64,000 nt of DNA from NCBI RefSeq assembly GCF_012349115.1, contig NZ_PQIG01000013.1, positions 124,001 through 188,000 of the forward strand, given 5' to 3'. This DNA comes from Rhizobium ruizarguesonis (lineage in GTDB: Bacteria > Pseudomonadota > Alphaproteobacteria > Rhizobiales > Rhizobiaceae). A model generated the notes under the pieces. The model made no database searches and had not been told where the DNA came from. It saw only the letters and a list, made by a program, of their open reading frames with translations. Positions 44,914 through 53,310 of the stretch are shown in pieces. Both the position numbers and the translations under genes were made by a program. Position 1 is the first letter of the stretch, and every line of letters starts with the position of its first letter.

Positions 44914-45983
44914 GATACTGCTTCCTCATATGCCGCGATCTGGCCGAGCGAGAAGGCGCGCATGTCTTCGCCCTCGCGATTGGCCTTGTACCAGGCGGCA
45001 GTCCAGTCGATGGTCTGTTGCAGGCTGAGGCGCGGGCGCCAGCCGATGGTGTCGAGCGCAAGCTCCGAGCTCAGCGTCAGCGCCGGCGCTTCCGGCAGAT
45101 GATTGCCGGGCGCCAGCCGCCACACATCTTCGACGCAGTGCGCGCGTCCGAGCGCTTCGGCGAGTTCGGAAACAGTGGCGAAGCTTTCGGGATGCGGACC
45201 GAAATTCAGTGCATCCGGCAGATCCCTGCCGCGCTGCTGCGTCAGCACCTCAGCGAAGCTCAGATAACCGCCAAGCGGCTCCAGCACGTGCTGCCAGGGG
45301 CGGATCGCCGCGGGATAGCGCAGCATGATCGGTTCGCCGCCTTCGAAAGCGCGGATGAAATCCGGGATCAGCCGGTCCTTCGACCAGTCGCCGCCGCCGA
45401 TGACATTGCCGGCGCGGACCGTGGCGAGCCTGAGATCGCGCCCTTTGAAGAAACTGTCGCGGTAGCTCTGGCAGACGAGTTCCGTGCAGGCTTTTGAATT
45501 GCTGTAGGGGTCCTTGCCGCCGAGCGTATCGGTCTCGACGAAGGGTATGCCGCTGCCGTTATTGGCGTAAACCTTGTCGGAGGTGATGACCAGCACGGTC
45601 TTGACGGAGGGCGTCTGCCTGACCGCGTCGAGAACATTTGCCGTTCCCATGACGTTGGTCGAAAAGGTCTCGGCCGGGTTCTCATAAGAACGCCGCACCA
45701 GAGCCTGCGCCGCCATATGGATGACGATCTCCGGTTGGAAGCGTCTGGAGAGATTAAGAACCGCCTCGGCGTCGCGGATATCGACGATGTGATGGCCGCG
45801 ATCGTCCCAGGGAGCAAGCTTCCGATAGAGCGATGGTTCGGTTTCCGGCGCCAGCGATACGGCGGTCACCTCAGCGCCGAGCCGCTCCAGCCACAGGGAA
45901 AGCCACGATCCCTTGAAGCCGGTATGTCCGGTCAGGAAAACCCGCCGCCCGTTCCAGAAGTCCGTCAGGCCCATAGTTTCCAC
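44910..45983 (-). CDS. rfbG: CDP-glucose 4,6-dehydratase
   Basis: RfbG converts CDP-glucose to CDP-4-keto-6-deoxyglucose. The 357-residue short-chain dehydrogenase-type enzyme has WNGRRVFLTGHTGFKGSWLSLWLERLGAEV (NAD-binding Gly motif), MAAQALVRRSYENPAET, and the YxxxK pair in DPYSNSKACTELV. A GTG at 45983 has AAAGG well placed upstream and is preferred to the ATG at 45974; it overlaps the rfbF end by 19 bases. Confidence 0.95.
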   Translation of the reverse strand: METMGLTDFWNGRRVFLTGHTGFKGSWLSLWLERLGAEVTAVSLAPETEPSLYRKLAPWDDRGHHIVDIRDAEAVLNLSRRFQPEIVIHMAAQALVRRSYENPAETFSTNVMGTANVLDAVRQTPSVKTVLVITSDKVYANNGSGIPFVETDTLGGKDPYSNSKACTELVCQSYRDSFFKGRDLRLATVRAGNVIGGGDWSKDRLIPDFIRAFEGGEPIMLRYPAAIRPWQHVLEPLGGYLSFAEVLTQQRGRDLPDALNFGPHPESFATVSELAEALGRAHCVEDVWRLAPGNHLPEAPALTLSSELALDTIGWRPRLSLQQTIDWTAAWYKANREGEDMRAFSLGQIAAYEEAVS

Positions 45984-46738
45984 GGTGCCTTTCCGGAATT
46001 CCAGAGCTCTTCCAGGTGGTTGCGCTCGCGAAGCGTATCCATCGGCTGCCAGAAACCGTCATGCTTGAAGGCGGCGAGCTGGTTGTTGGCGGCGAGCCAC
46101 TCCAGCGGCCCGGCTTCCCAGATCGTGTCGTCGCTGGGAATGAGATCGACCACCGACGGGTCGAGCACGAAGAAGCCGCCATTGATGCGCTGACCGTCGC
46201 CCCTCGGCTTCTCGATGAAGGAGGTGATGTACTGTCCCTCGATATTCGTGGCGCCGTAACGTCCGGGCGGAGTGACCGCGCACATCGTCGCCTTGAGGCC
46301 ATGGCTGCGATGGAAGGCGACTTCGGCGGCGATATCGATGTCGCCGACGCCGTCGCCATAGGTCACGCAGAAAGGTTCGCCGGGTGTCAGATGATCGCGA
46401 ATGCGCGCAATACGCCCGCCGGTCATCGAATACATGCCGGTATCGACTACAGTTACGCGCCAGTTCGGTCGTTTGCCGCCGTGATAGTTGATGCTGTTGG
46501 AGGCGAGGTCGACGGTAATGTCGTTGTGGTGCAGAACAAGGTTTACGAAATACTCCTTGATCATATAGCCCTTGTAGCCGGCGCAGATGATGAAATCATT
46601 GAGCCCGTGATGAGCATAGATGCTCATGATGTGCCAGAGGATCGGCATGCCGCCGACTTCGACCAGTGGCTTGGGGCGGATACTGGTTTCCTCGGCAAGG
46701 CGCGAGCCAAGGCCACCGGCAAGAATTACGACTTTCAT
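45965..46738 (-). CDS. rfbF: Glucose-1-phosphate cytidylyltransferase
   Basis: RfbF makes CDP-glucose from CTP and glucose-1-phosphate, the first committed step of the pathway. The 257-residue protein starts MKVVILAGGLGSRLAEETSI with RPKPLVEVGGMPILWHIM, the nucleotidyltransferase signature, and has CVTYGDGVGDID with the catalytic Asp. A longer frame to 46966 is rejected, as homology begins at 46738. It leads the five-gene overlapping operon rfbF-rfbG-methyltransferase-rfbC-GT2; the upstream 550 bp carry dyad repeats. Confidence 0.95.
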   Translation of the reverse strand: MKVVILAGGLGSRLAEETSIRPKPLVEVGGMPILWHIMSIYAHHGLNDFIICAGYKGYMIKEYFVNLVLHHNDITVDLASNSINYHGGKRPNWRVTVVDTGMYSMTGGRIARIRDHLTPGEPFCVTYGDGVGDIDIAAEVAFHRSHGLKATMCAVTPPGRYGATNIEGQYITSFIEKPRGDGQRINGGFFVLDPSVVDLIPSDDTIWEAGPLEWLAANNQLAAFKHDGFWQPMDTLRERNHLEELWNSGKAPWKLWA

Positions 46739-47109
46739 CCCAAGCGAACTCCAGAGTGTCTCGTCAAGCTCCGGCAGACCACCCTCAGAGCCGTCCGGGC
46801 TCTCGACAGGCGGAACGGCCGTATGTTCATCCTTGTCCCGGTATCCGATTTCGTTCTTGTGCGAGGCTTGCGGGGGTGTGGGAACCGACAGCCGCGCGTT
46901 TCGCAGGCCATGCGTTGAGCAATGGAACAGCTTGCCGTTCGGGACATCCCGTTTGGCCGAAGGCACGTCCCTCCAGTTTTACGAGGAGCGCCAAGCGGGC
47001 GCAATTGATCCGACCAGACGCGGCCGATCCTGATAGGAAAGCGTCAGATAGCCGGCCGATTGCCCCCGGGCAAAGGCCCGGCGCGTCGGCCCGAAGAAAA
47101 AAATCCCAC

Positions 47110-47226
47110 TTCGGAATCCCGAAATTCCCCCGCTTCGGGATTCCGAAATTCGACGCCTTTCGCGGGCTGTCGTCATGGAGAAACATCCCATGATTTCAAT
47201 CCCGCAACCAATTTCGGGATTCCGAA
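47110..47226. promoter_or_regulatory. Three 14-bp dyads (TTCGG-N4-CCGAA) upstream of rfbF
   Basis: TTCGGAATCCCGAA at 47110-47123 is the exact reverse complement of TTCGGGATTCCGAA at 47134-47147 and 47213-47226. Each site is itself a TTCGG-N4-CCGAA dyad, as a dimeric repressor or activator would bind. The first pair could also form a hairpin with a ten-base loop. They lie in the 547-bp gene-free gap between rfbF and the small gene at 47286, about 370-490 bp from rfbF. No other gene is visible in this gap. Confidence 0.6.
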
Positions 47227-47285
47227 GTGCTATATAGATTATGGTGGGAGTTCCCTGCCGCCACACCTTGGCCGGATGGTTGCGG

Positions 47286-47576
47286 TTAAGCCTCCAGACT
47301 AAGCTGGAGTGGAGTGTCGTCTGCCTCGGCGACCTTAGGCTTACGTTTTGTTGTCGCCCGGCGTGGTGGTTTGGTGGTCTTCTGCAGAGTGTTAGAGCCG
47401 AGCTCGTCTGACTCGCCGCTGGGGAGCAGCGGGTAAGCAGCAAGCACCGCGCCGGCAGAAGCTACCTCAATGACCGGCTTGCAGGCAGGCATTTCAACGG
47501 CCGGTTCGGCAGCTGACACCTCGCGCGCCTTTGGTGGCTGGGGGTTGCCGGCTGCGGACGTGGCGTATCGGATCAT
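47286..47576 (-). CDS. Small protein with LexA-box promoter, function unknown
   Basis: The 96-residue product reads MIRYATSAAGNPQPPKAREV at its start. The middle is Ala/Pro/Glu-rich, and a basic stretch (TTKPPRRATTKRKPKVAEAD) precedes the end DDTPLQLSLEA. It looks disordered and has no recognised domain. TGGAG seven bases before the ATG supports translation. A perfect LexA-type box begins 17 bases upstream, so it is probably SOS-induced. The C-terminal QLSLEA-like end resembles a beta-clamp-binding short motif (QLxL), which is only a suggestion. Confidence 0.65.
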   Translation of the reverse strand: MIRYATSAAGNPQPPKAREVSAAEPAVEMPACKPVIEVASAGAVLAAYPLLPSGESDELGSNTLQKTTKPPRRATTKRKPKVAEADDTPLQLSLEA

Positions 47577-47592
47577 CGCAAAACTCCATTAT

Positions 47593-47607
47593 GTTCGCTA
47601 TATGTTC
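47593..47607 (-). promoter_or_regulatory. LexA box (GTTC-N7-GTTC)
   Basis: GTTC (47593-47596), seven bases, then GTTC (47604-47607) matches exactly the direct-repeat LexA site of alphaproteobacteria. It sits 17-31 bases upstream of the ATG at 47576, where a repressor would block that promoter. Confidence 0.72.
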
Positions 47608-47814
47608 ACATTTTGGAGTGAGAGAGTCAATGGAGGCCAGCTAGCAAGAACGGTGGGAATAAGCGTCCAGAAATCAGGATTTCGGAGAGTTCTCGGGAGC
47701 TATCGAGTGAACAAGCCTCAAGCGCATCGTGGCTGGCCTTTGCTACAAGGCACCAAATGCGCAACTTGGTTGGAAAGGCTTAACTCCTTGATCTTGGTAG
47801 CGATCAAGAATGGA

Positions 47815-47833
47815 ATGGTGCCCAGAAGAGGAC
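47815..47833. repeat. attL, copy of the tRNA-Leu 3' end
   Basis: ATGGTGCCCAGAAGAGGAC is identical to 61498-61516, which is the 3' end (including CCA) of tRNA-Leu(CAG) plus one base. No other part of the tRNA is present here, as expected for the distal attachment site of an integrated element. Confidence 0.9.
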
Positions 47834-47993
47834 AGGCAGACAAACTAGGTTTTTCATTGATTTTATTATGCTTTCTCGTACCGTTGTCGGCGTTTGTGTG
47901 GCACATTTGTGTAGCAGTCAAGCAAGAATAACGAAAGCCCAGGGCACTGTTAAATCCGCACGGAATCGGATAGCGCATTCATTCTCGATTGAG

Positions 47994-49133
47994 ATGAGCG
48001 TTATGAAACCGCGACTGATCGCCAGCTTTTTCAAGTCCCTATTCTCCCGGATGGGACATTTTGCGCGCGCACCAAACCCAATGGCGTGTTCGAACTGCTT
48101 TTCAGACAAAGGGCTTAGATTTGATGCGGAGAGGTTTGGTCGAAAGCGTTCTGCAGCTTGTCCCAACTGCCACGCCATCGGTTACGGACAATTGACAAGG
48201 GACCAGTTATTAAGCCTGTCCGACCGCTTCTTTGTTTGGGGTTCCATTCAAAGAGCTACCTATGGCGCAGCGCCTTTAGTGCAGTTTAACGACGTGCGAC
48301 CCACGTGCATCGAAGTCGAGCCGTGGCTTAAGCCGGATGTTAGTCTCTTGGAACGGCTACTGGGCATCGGTTTCTTTTACTATGACCCTCGACTGTGGAT
48401 GATTGGGGAGGTGGAACCGCTGAAAGCGTTGCAGAGGAAAAAGCAGCGCAGCCGTATTCTCAAGAGGATACTCAAAGAATACCCAGAGCGATCAATCGGC
48501 CCCGCCGATACGTTTTTTAGAATTCGTGTTAATCCGGCGCGGCCTAACGATCCGTCACAGTATGATAGCCCTCCAGTCGCTTTCACAGGGAATGGCCGAC
48601 TTGATAGTCCTGGAAAGCCCATTCTTTACGGTTCATCGGATCTCGAAATTTGCGTGCACGAATGCCGTGTCTCTGCTGAGGATGAAGTCTTCGCTGCGAC
48701 GCTAGCACCCCTAAGAGATCTGCGTCTCCTTGACCTTTCCGCCCTATTGCCGGAGGAAGACTCTATTACGGAGTTCGAAAGTCTGGATATGGCTGTGCAT
48801 ATGCTGTTCCTTGCGGGCCAGCACGCATACAACATCACACGCACAATTTCTGAATCGGCACATTCCGCAGGTTTCGACGGTGTTATTTACCCTTCATACT
48901 TCAGCCTATTGCGGACCGGCGCAATGCCCTTTGAGACCACATGGGGGATCTCGCACCGCCGAATTAAGCAGTTGCAAAAGGACGAACAGGAGAAGTCGAT
49001 CCCGAACATAGCTCTCTTCGGGTGGCCGATTGCTGAAGGTAAGGTCAGCGTTGACTGCATCAACCGCGTCATAATTAGCAGGGTTGCATATGGATTTCAC
49101 TTTGGTCCCACCCTCTCAAATGGCGGACCATGA
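47994..49133 (+). CDS. Zinc-ribbon RES-domain protein (putative NAD+ phosphorylase)
   Basis: The product has about 379 residues. The N-terminal part has two CxxC pairs, MACSNCFSD and ACPNCHAIG, likely a zinc site, as in RES proteins with the HEPN/RES N-terminal domain. The RES core follows: FFRIRVNPARPNDPSQ (Arg), then ILYGSSDLEICVHECRVS (Ser and Glu in the expected order). RES proteins studied so far split NAD+ by phosphorolysis and are toxic unless neutralised. No Xre/MbcA-type antitoxin is adjacent. The open frame reaches 47868, just inside attL; ATGs at 47994 and 48003 are both plausible starts with weak ribosome sites. Confidence 0.78.
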   Translation: MSVMKPRLIASFFKSLFSRMGHFARAPNPMACSNCFSDKGLRFDAERFGRKRSAACPNCHAIGYGQLTRDQLLSLSDRFFVWGSIQRATYGAAPLVQFNDVRPTCIEVEPWLKPDVSLLERLLGIGFFYYDPRLWMIGEVEPLKALQRKKQRSRILKRILKEYPERSIGPADTFFRIRVNPARPNDPSQYDSPPVAFTGNGRLDSPGKPILYGSSDLEICVHECRVSAEDEVFAATLAPLRDLRLLDLSALLPEEDSITEFESLDMAVHMLFLAGQHAYNITRTISESAHSAGFDGVIYPSYFSLLRTGAMPFETTWGISHRRIKQLQKDEQEKSIPNIALFGWPIAEGKVSVDCINRVIISRVAYGFHFGPTLSNGGP

Positions 49134-49205
49134 TTCGAGGGCGCAGCTTGGAAAATCAGATTATGTGCTTTCATAGCAGCGGTGAGTTAGGGGGCAATGT
49201 AGGGT

Positions 49206-49958
49206 ATGTCTTGGGTGATCTTAGGAGCGGCTTGGGAATGGTTAAAGAGCGTGCTCGCCTTACTTAGTCTTGCGGGTATTTCGGTGGGCGGTGTGGCCTA
49301 TGCCGCCTACACCCTCTTCAAGGTTCTTGGAGAGAAGTGGCTCAACCAGAAGTTCGCGGAACAGCTTGAAGCCTACAAGTCTGAGCAAGCGCGTGAACTG
49401 GAACGCTTACGCCATAAGATTAACAGTATTTTTGATCGCACCAAGCGCTTGCACGATCGCGAATACGAGGTGCTGCCAGAAGTGTGGTCACGCCTTGTCG
49501 ATGCGAAAAGCTGGGCAGGAGGCTACCTGAACGCATTCCGGCAATATGCAAACGTCGATAAATTGAGCGCTGAAGAGCTAGACGAATTCCTCTCACATAC
49601 TCGCTTTTCGGAAGCGCAGCGCCGCGAAATCAAAACCACCTCAGACAAGCAGAAGGCCTACATTAGAATATTTGAAATATACCGGTACTACGACGTCATC
49701 GAAAAACTAAAAGAGGCTAGCACCGGGCTAAGCAGGAACGGGATATTTGTGGTCCCATCCCTGCGCGACGAAATGAAAAAGTTCATTGATCTGGTTCACT
49801 CGGCTGTCATTGAGCATCAGATTAACCAAGAACAAGACGTCCGTCCTCGAATGCGAGAAGCTTCCGACAAGCTGAAGCAAGAGGGGGAGCCGCTTTTCAA
49901 ATCGATCGAAGAGGCGGTGGCTGCACGCTTGTGGGATTCTACAACAGCTGAGGTCTAA
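49206..49958 (+). CDS. Membrane-anchored coiled-coil protein, function unknown
   Basis: The 250-residue protein has one N-terminal membrane segment (SVLALLSLAGISVGGVAYAAYTLF). A charged helical region follows (KFAEQLEAYKSEQARELERLRHKINSIFDRTKRLHDREYEVLPEVW), then a mostly helical cytoplasmic domain. Related-looking proteins occur scattered in islands without an assigned role. It starts 72 bp after the RES gene and is followed at 154 bp by another membrane/coiled-coil gene, so the three may be one transcript. No enzymatic motif is seen. Confidence 0.7.
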   Translation: MSWVILGAAWEWLKSVLALLSLAGISVGGVAYAAYTLFKVLGEKWLNQKFAEQLEAYKSEQARELERLRHKINSIFDRTKRLHDREYEVLPEVWSRLVDAKSWAGGYLNAFRQYANVDKLSAEELDEFLSHTRFSEAQRREIKTTSDKQKAYIRIFEIYRYYDVIEKLKEASTGLSRNGIFVVPSLRDEMKKFIDLVHSAVIEHQINQEQDVRPRMREASDKLKQEGEPLFKSIEEAVAARLWDSTTAEV

Positions 49959-50112
49959 AGCTTACGAGGCGGCAAGATCAATGCAAACTGCTTTAGGACC
50001 TAGGACTCCCACCGCCCTCCTACTGGCAAGCGTTTCTGAATTCGCCCGATGCTTGCACAGAATCACTCAAAATGTTTTTTGTTCGGGACCATTGATCGTC
50101 TTCGAGGGCTGT

Positions 50113-51423
50113 ATGAAATACTTCCGGACCAGCAAGCTGTCGGATAAGCAAGTAATGAAGTTGGCCACAGACTTCATCGAGACATTTAATGGCAGTGGCA
50201 ATCTCAATATCGCCGGTTTGTCGGTCTCCTTCGATAGCGCCAAGCTAGACGGGTTCTTCAAGAAGCCTAATACGTTTGCGATAGATAGGTTTGATCTGAC
50301 TGCCAGTGAATCGGTCCTAATCCTCAGATTTCGTCGTGGAGTCGGTGGTGATGCGGACCGGATCGACACGGACCGTGTGCCGTCTCCGTATTTTGACGAT
50401 ATCTCATTGGAACTCGGTAGCAGATCGAACACCAGCCTCGCGGCTCCCAGCACTGACGTCGTCCTTAACGCTGTAGAACTTGTCCAAAAGCACGTGATTA
50501 TGCCTCACCTCCAGGTAGGGGGTTCCGCAAATTCTGGAATCGAAGATGCTCTCGGAGAGCAATTCGCGCGAATGAATGAGCTTTTTTCGGAGCTAACCGA
50601 TCGAGCACATAGACGTCTGCTTGAGTTGGACGAGATACACGCTCAGCGCTTAACATCTTTATCGGATAAAGAACGGAGCCAAGAAGAGGCACTTACGGCA
50701 CGGTCAGCTGAACTGGAAAACTCCTACCTCGAAAAAACAAGCGAATTGCGAAGACGCGAGGAAGACCTGAACAATCGCGCGCATATGCACGCTAGGCGCA
50801 CTTTAGGCCAAAAGATAACGAATGACATCCAGCTGCGCTTAAACCAAGCGATTGTCCCCCTCGGAACATCCTCGCTGCGATGGGGCGTGTTTGTTTTGAC
50901 GTTGGCGGGCGGCGCATTTCTGGCATGGCTTGCTTGGTTTAGCCTTTCGGAGTTCGCGCAAGTAGTTACTGCTCCGGATTCTAAAACCCCCGCGATGGCC
51001 TCGATCTCAGATCCTTCGGCTATCTTCCTTCTCGTACGCGGAGCCTTGGCAGCGTTCGGCGCGGTTGGCTTCCTTCTCTATGCGATCACGTGGCTTAAGG
51101 CCATGTATCTGGACGACTTACGGGCGCAGAGGGAACTTGAAAGGTATTCCATCGACCTCAATCGCGCGAGTTGGGCAATAGAGACAATCATGGAAGCAAA
51201 GAACGTCGGTGCAGAAATACCGGCAGCAGTTGTCAATGGGGTCACCAAGAATCTCTTTGACCAACACCACGGCACTGGCAAGGAACGGGGCGCGACGGGA
51301 GACGCATTAGCTAACCTCCTTCGCGCATCGGCATCCGCAAAGTTCGGCACAAACGGTGCGGAATTCACTGTTAACCGGGGTGGGACGAACAAGTTGGCCG
51401 CAGCGCTCAACGACGAGGAATGA
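50113..51423 (+). CDS. Coiled-coil protein with two C-terminal membrane helices, unknown
   Basis: The 436-residue protein has an N-terminal globular part (MKYFRTSKLSDKQVMKLATDF). A long coiled coil follows at about 185-270 (HAQRLTSLSDKERSQEEALTARSAELENSYLEKTSELRRREEDLNN). Two membrane helices come next (WGVFVLTLAGGAFLAWLAWFSL and FLLVRGALAAFGAVGFLLYAITWL), and then a cytoplasmic tail with another helical stretch. An ATG at 49981 is open in frame, but the first 44 residues look non-coding and GAGGG precedes 50113. It may be a sensor or membrane effector; no homologous family is recognised. Confidence 0.7.
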   Translation: MKYFRTSKLSDKQVMKLATDFIETFNGSGNLNIAGLSVSFDSAKLDGFFKKPNTFAIDRFDLTASESVLILRFRRGVGGDADRIDTDRVPSPYFDDISLELGSRSNTSLAAPSTDVVLNAVELVQKHVIMPHLQVGGSANSGIEDALGEQFARMNELFSELTDRAHRRLLELDEIHAQRLTSLSDKERSQEEALTARSAELENSYLEKTSELRRREEDLNNRAHMHARRTLGQKITNDIQLRLNQAIVPLGTSSLRWGVFVLTLAGGAFLAWLAWFSLSEFAQVVTAPDSKTPAMASISDPSAIFLLVRGALAAFGAVGFLLYAITWLKAMYLDDLRAQRELERYSIDLNRASWAIETIMEAKNVGAEIPAAVVNGVTKNLFDQHHGTGKERGATGDALANLLRASASAKFGTNGAEFTVNRGGTNKLAAALNDEE

Positions 51424-51608
51424 GGGCTCGCGCTACTTCAAACAAAAGTCGGGGGGGGTGGGTGACCGGCATGTCCTTGACCTTCCGATAGTCGATCGAT
51501 GCCATGCGCCCTTCCGTGCTCTGAGCGGAAGCGATGCCGTCGCCTATTTCGCGATCTCGATTATGGCCTGTAAGCCGTTGTTTGCGCTGCTTTGAAAGAC
51601 CAACTGGC

Positions 51609-52028
51609 CTAACGCGGGGCCATATGCTTCGTCAGGAGAGCCAACGTGTCCGCTATCTGTTGGAGAATCGATAACATGGGCGCTAGGTCCGGCGCTGGGG
51701 GCGGGGCGGAACTCTGGCTGTGACCATGCTCAATGAACGCCTTGATGACCATTGCGCACACTTCAACGCTTGTCACCGTATCTGCCAGCATGACGATGCG
51801 AATGGCCTGATCCTGGTTGAGGAAGAATTCGCGGGTGGGTCGACGTCCCTTTACTCCTGAAGGCTTCTCCACGGCGTGAAGAACTCCATAAAGTGCGAGG
51901 TCACGGGACTTGCGGTTGATGAGGTCACGTAACCTTTTTGTACCGCCGAAAGCCAGCGGTGCAGCAAGTTCGAGGTCATGAATGCGCGGCTCACCGTCTG
52001 CCGGATGCAGTGTGAAAGATTTTGCCAT
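51609..52028 (-). CDS. Phage antirepressor-like protein
   Basis: The 139-residue protein has RIHDLELAAPLAFGGTKRLRDLINRKSRDLALYGVL, then GRRPTREFFLNQDQAIRIVMLADTVTSVEVCAMVIKAFIEH. This order (DNA-binding-like helix pair, then a QAI segment) is that of small phage Ant/Rha-like regulatory proteins. AAGGA lies nine bases before the ATG. It converges with the upstream coiled-coil gene. Function as a regulator is inferred only from this resemblance. Confidence 0.6.
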   Translation of the reverse strand: MAKSFTLHPADGEPRIHDLELAAPLAFGGTKRLRDLINRKSRDLALYGVLHAVEKPSGVKGRRPTREFFLNQDQAIRIVMLADTVTSVEVCAMVIKAFIEHGHSQSSAPPPAPDLAPMLSILQQIADTLALLTKHMAPR

Positions 52029-52151
52029 ACTGGTGTTTCCTTGTGAGCCGACCGCGCGGCCTTACGCGCGCTTAGGAAAAGCAAAAGGCGAGCTTATGGC
52101 CCGCCTTGTGGATGGTCGAAGGTCCAGCGGACTGGCGTTGTCGGGTTTGCC

Positions 52152-52307
52152 TCAGGCGCTGGCGAATTCGTCAGGTACCGCGCGCGGCAGCTTTCGGCTG
52201 TGCACTACGCCCGTGCCTTTCGAAACGAAAAGCTCGCGGTGCGCTGTCTCCAGCCACAAAGAAGAACGGTGGATCTCGATGGTGAACGATGCGACTGAGA
52301 TTGTCAT
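52152..52307 (-). CDS. Possible small protein, function unknown
   Basis: A 51-residue frame (MTISVASFTIEIHRSSLWLE at its start) has AAGGA ten bases before the ATG and lies in a 630-bp stretch otherwise empty of genes (52029-52656). The sequence has no recognised family. It could be real or chance. Confidence 0.3.
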   Translation of the reverse strand: MTISVASFTIEIHRSSLWLETAHRELFVSKGTGVVHSRKLPRAVPDEFASA

Positions 52308-52656
52308 GTGAGTATGATCCTTGGCAGTTGCGCGATTATTCGCAAGACATGGATAGGGCCGAAAGGAATCATGCGTCAAGCGAAATTTCAAAATTGTTTA
52401 ACGTTTTCAGTTGCATGAGCGAGAATGAGAGAGCGTCTGAGAGCGGCTATGTGGTCGGTGCGCACGAACACGAAGACAGACGCTCTCGCACGGATGCGCG
52501 CTGTTAACCTAGGCAGCGCGATATCAATGGGCGACCTTGCAAGTGATGACGCTGCACTATATCCATTCGATAGGCGGGCCTCGCCCTGTGCTCCTTACTG
52601 GTTTTACTTGGCAGTTGATCGTGAGGTGTCCAGGGCGCGGCCTGTCGCCTCGGCTG

Positions 52657-53310
52657 TCAGGCCCGCTCTATAACGCGGGACACCTGTACAGCGGACCAAG
52701 TGCCACCTCTCGGCGTGGTTATGCCCATGGCGTTGAGCGTCTCAGCGATCTTGGCGAGCGACTGCTTAGCGTCCCGCAGCGGGCCAATCACCTTGATCAA
52801 GCGTTGCGCCTCGGCGTTAGCCTTCTCCTGAATAGCCACGTTGCGCTTCATGGTCATGTCCCTCAGTCCGCCCAGCTTCACGCCTCGGTCTTTTGCTGCG
52901 CGCAGCGCTGCCTTTGTGCGCTCGCTGATGAAGGTGCGCTCTTGCTCGGCGAGGGCCGCGTAGATGTGGAGTTGGAACTTGTCAGCGCTCGGCATCTGGG
53001 CCACGCGAAGCTTCACCTTCTTGTCATCCATGAGCGAAGAGATGAAGGCAACCTTACGGCTGAGACGGTCGAGCTTGGCCACGAGGAGTTCAGCGCCTGT
53101 CTTGCGCACCAAAGCAAGGGCCTTGGCCAGTTCGGGCCGGTCGTTGTCGCTGCCTGACAGCACATCTTGGAACTGCCCTAGGATCTCGTAAGGCACCTCA
53201 GAGAAGTTGGTCAGGAAGATATCGATGTCGCGTTGCTGCGCTTCGAGGCCTAGGCCGCTCTTGCCCTGGTCTTCAGTGGATACGCGTGTGTAGATGACGT
53301 AACGCTGCAC
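52657..53310 (-). CDS. Serine recombinase (resolvase/invertase family)
   Basis: The 217-residue recombinase has the catalytic serine in YVIYTRVSTEDQGKSGLGLEAQ. Further core motifs are GADLLVAKLDRLSR-like GAELLVAKLDRLSRKVAFI and YAALAEQERTFISERTKAALRAAKDRGVKLGG. A C-terminal helix-turn-helix (LAKIAETLNAMGITTPRGGTWSAVQVSRVIERA) follows. It starts at GTG 53310 with AGGGAGAG upstream; the frame beyond, to 53715, looks non-coding. Size and layout are those of a small resolvase, not of a large integrase. Its target site is not apparent. Confidence 0.9.
   Translation of the reverse strand: MQRYVIYTRVSTEDQGKSGLGLEAQQRDIDIFLTNFSEVPYEILGQFQDVLSGSDNDRPELAKALALVRKTGAELLVAKLDRLSRKVAFISSLMDDKKVKLRVAQMPSADKFQLHIYAALAEQERTFISERTKAALRAAKDRGVKLGGLRDMTMKRNVAIQEKANAEAQRLIKVIGPLRDAKQSLAKIAETLNAMGITTPRGGTWSAVQVSRVIERA

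Noticed and set aside
46739..46966. N-terminal extension of RfbF
   Set aside because: The 76 extra residues have no homology and precede the universal MKVVILAGG start.
47470..47931. A 153-codon plus-strand frame crossing attL
   Set aside because: It runs antisense to the LexA-box gene, spans the att site and has no ribosome site, so it is not a real gene.
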